NCBI GenBank assembly: GCA_900617975.1
Contig: UZAE01000666.1
Coordinates: 1 to 19,866, forward strand
Origin: Rodentolepis nana
Taxonomy: Eukaryota; Platyhelminthes; Cestoda; Cyclophyllidea; Hymenolepididae
DNA: 19,866 bases
Reading direction: 5' to 3'
The notes under the pieces are model-generated. The model saw only the letters and a list, made by a program, of their open reading frames with translations. It did not search any database and was not told the origin of the DNA. Both the position numbers and the translations under genes were made by a program. This document shows positions 19,111 through 19,866 of this stretch, in pieces. How positions within the stretch are numbered: position 1 is the first letter of the stretch; each line of letters begins with the position of its first letter.

Positions 19111-19388
19111 TTTATTTATATCAAGTGGCAGGCTTTATGATAGTAATCATTAGCGCTTCAGTTGACATCAAAGTCACAAAAGTCGAGAGGGGAACAGGTG
19201 GGTGATTCACAGATGCAAAAGAGACAGGCATAAAGGTAGAGAAAAGGGTAAGGTGAGGTGAGTACTGTGAAAGTGGTGGAATATGGCATACAGTGGGGCC
19301 ATGGTAGTTTGAAGTCATAAGTCAACTGCCGAATAATAGACTTTTTGCCGTATGAGTATACGTTGCCCATGATGCACCACGGCACCCC
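19111..19388 (-). mobile_element. SINE-like repeat, copy R8 (two internal deletions)
   Basis: The left (tail) end is tttatttatatcaagtggcaggc. About 20 bp is missing after cagttgac (gggcttcacagagg absent). At the right end gcaccacg is joined directly to gcacccc, deleting the second half of CCACGTGG and the GGTAAGTCTATC. The rest is well kept, including GTAAGGTGAGGTGAGTACTG near 19248-19267 and gaagtcataagtcaactgcc. It ends only 106 bp before exon 3. The minus-strand open frames 19121-19318 and 19158-19385 lie in it and are not genes. Confidence 0.88.
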
Positions 19389-19404
19389 ATGCCCGAGGAC
19401 TTAA
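19389..19404 (+). repeat. Possible decayed target-site duplication, right copy (R8)
   Basis: Imperfect partner of 19096-19110. Confidence 0.45.
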
Positions 19405-19494
19405 AGAGATTCTTCTGTTGTGCAAAATCTTTTTTGCTTGATTTCTTTGATATACCGCACAATAAAAATTACGTCTATCTTATTCTCCCTTCAG

Positions 19495-19682
19495 AGAGTG
19501 AGATCACAGAAATGCAAAACCAGATAGATGCCAAGGAGAGAGAATTGAAGTCCTGCAGGCGAAGAGCTGATGACCTATCCTTTAAATTGGATGTTATTCG
19601 TAGATGGTGTGAGTGGCTAACTCAACCACCGGGAAGACATGTTCCTCGGCCCAATACCAATCCATACTTTGAGGCTGAGGAG
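19495..19682 (+). CDS. Exon 3: coiled-coil segment plus Pro-rich linker
   Basis: 188 bp, acceptor tattctcccttcag, donor GAG|GTAAGT, starting in phase 1 and ending in phase 0. With the G from exon 2 it encodes ESEITEMQNQIDAKERELKS, CRRRADDLSFKLDVIRRWCE, WLTQPPGRHVPRPNTNPYFE and AEE. Hydrophobic residues fall in a clean heptad pattern for six heptads: counting the split Glu as 1, Ile4, Met7, Ile11, Leu18, Cys21, Ala25, Leu28, Leu32, Ile35, Cys39 and Leu42 occupy a/d positions, with Lys14 the only polar exception. This regularity, plus both consensus borders, makes it the most secure exon here. After the helix comes a Trp/Pro/Arg-rich stretch and an acidic end. It is a coiled-coil, probably oligomerising or scaffold, segment; the family is not recognised. 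The frame reaching back to 19389 is intronic. Confidence 0.82.
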
Positions 19683-19866
19683 GTAAGTATAGAATTACAT
19701 ATTACTTACCTTAAATGGTAATAGATTTTTATTGCATATCAAACAACTTTAGGTAGTTAATTAAAGTCTGTTAATATAAGTCAATTTTGACATTTGTATC
19801 TATGGTTTTGTGGGCATTTTTTCCAAATTTATTTCAAATGGCAGGCATTTTGATAATTATCATTAT
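19683..19866 (+). other. Start of intron 3 (continues beyond the window)
   Basis: Begins GTAAGTAT after a phase-0 codon. It is AT-rich and contains the start of repeat copy R9 at the window edge. Confidence 0.7.
19828..19866 (-). mobile_element. SINE-like repeat, copy R9 (cut by window end)
   Basis: tttatttcaaatggcaggcattttgataattatcatta matches the tail end of the other copies. The remainder lies beyond the window. Confidence 0.8.

Larger units (their letters stand above)
12582..19494 (+). other. Intron 2 (6913 bp), phase 1
   Basis: The intron begins GTAAGT and ends tattctcccttcag. It is mostly AT-rich. It contains a poly-G/poly-C inverted pair (13584-13665), small palindromes, a motif-rich region (15690-16060), a 138-codon minus-strand open frame with a nearby AATAAA (18379-18813) and repeat copy R8 close to its 3' end. 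Weak alternative-exon candidates are at 14648-14690 and 15562-15660. I see no structured RNA or tRNA gene. Confidence 0.6.

Noticed and set aside
3837..19385. Open frames lying in or across repeat copies (3837-4064, 5112-5330, 10519-10710, 10707-10940, 19121-19318, 19158-19385)
   Set aside because: They differ in frame and content between copies and are interrupted in sibling copies, so they are by-products of the repeat rather than genes.
1..19866. DNA transposon (MITE) as the class of the dispersed repeat
   Set aside because: The ends are not inverted repeats of each other, the flanking duplications vary from 10 to 14 bp, and one end carries an AT-rich simple tail.

Overview
This is nuclear DNA of an animal, most likely an invertebrate. 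It is AT-rich and gene-poor. Its only convincing coding sequence is three short exons with consensus GT-AG borders, separated by introns of 4.1 and 6.9 kb. Nothing in it resembles a bacterial gene, operon, virus or CRISPR array. I cannot assign a phylum from the sequence.

Layout. Positions 1-8148 hold no convincing gene. They contain five copies of one dispersed repeat (1-314, 3811-4116, 5194-5485, 6699-7012, 7494-7798), an (AG)10 microsatellite, a strong G-quadruplex motif and two weak exon candidates. Three + strand exons follow: 8149-8319, 12455-12581 and 19495-19682. Their phases fit exactly (0/0, 0/1, 1/0), so together they read 162 codons without a stop. The product begins as a Ser/Pro/Thr-rich, probably disordered stretch, passes through a basic linker and enters a six-heptad coiled coil. 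The protein family is not recognised. The gene continues beyond the right edge, since exon 3 ends in a consensus donor, and probably also further to the left.

The dominant feature is the repeat: nine copies, about 12% of the window, each about 290-315 bp when complete. Four copies have recognisable target-site duplications of 10-14 bp (one perfect at 14 bp), no terminal inverted repeats, and an AT-rich simple tail at one end. This is the signature of a LINE-mobilised SINE. Read in the tail-at-3' direction, eight of nine copies lie antisense to the gene. In the sense direction of the gene they then present conserved consensus splice donors (GAG|GTAAGT, and GAG|GTGAGT in several copies) and a conserved CCACGTGG palindrome. 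I do not recognise the family; it is the best candidate here for something undescribed.

Other points of interest lie within the introns. They are a 138-codon minus-strand open frame followed 12 nt later by AATAAA (18379-18813); a 9958-10392 stretch open on both strands; a motif-rich region with splice donors on both strands (15690-16060) that could be an internal promoter; and several poly-G/poly-C tracts, one pair of which could form a long hairpin.
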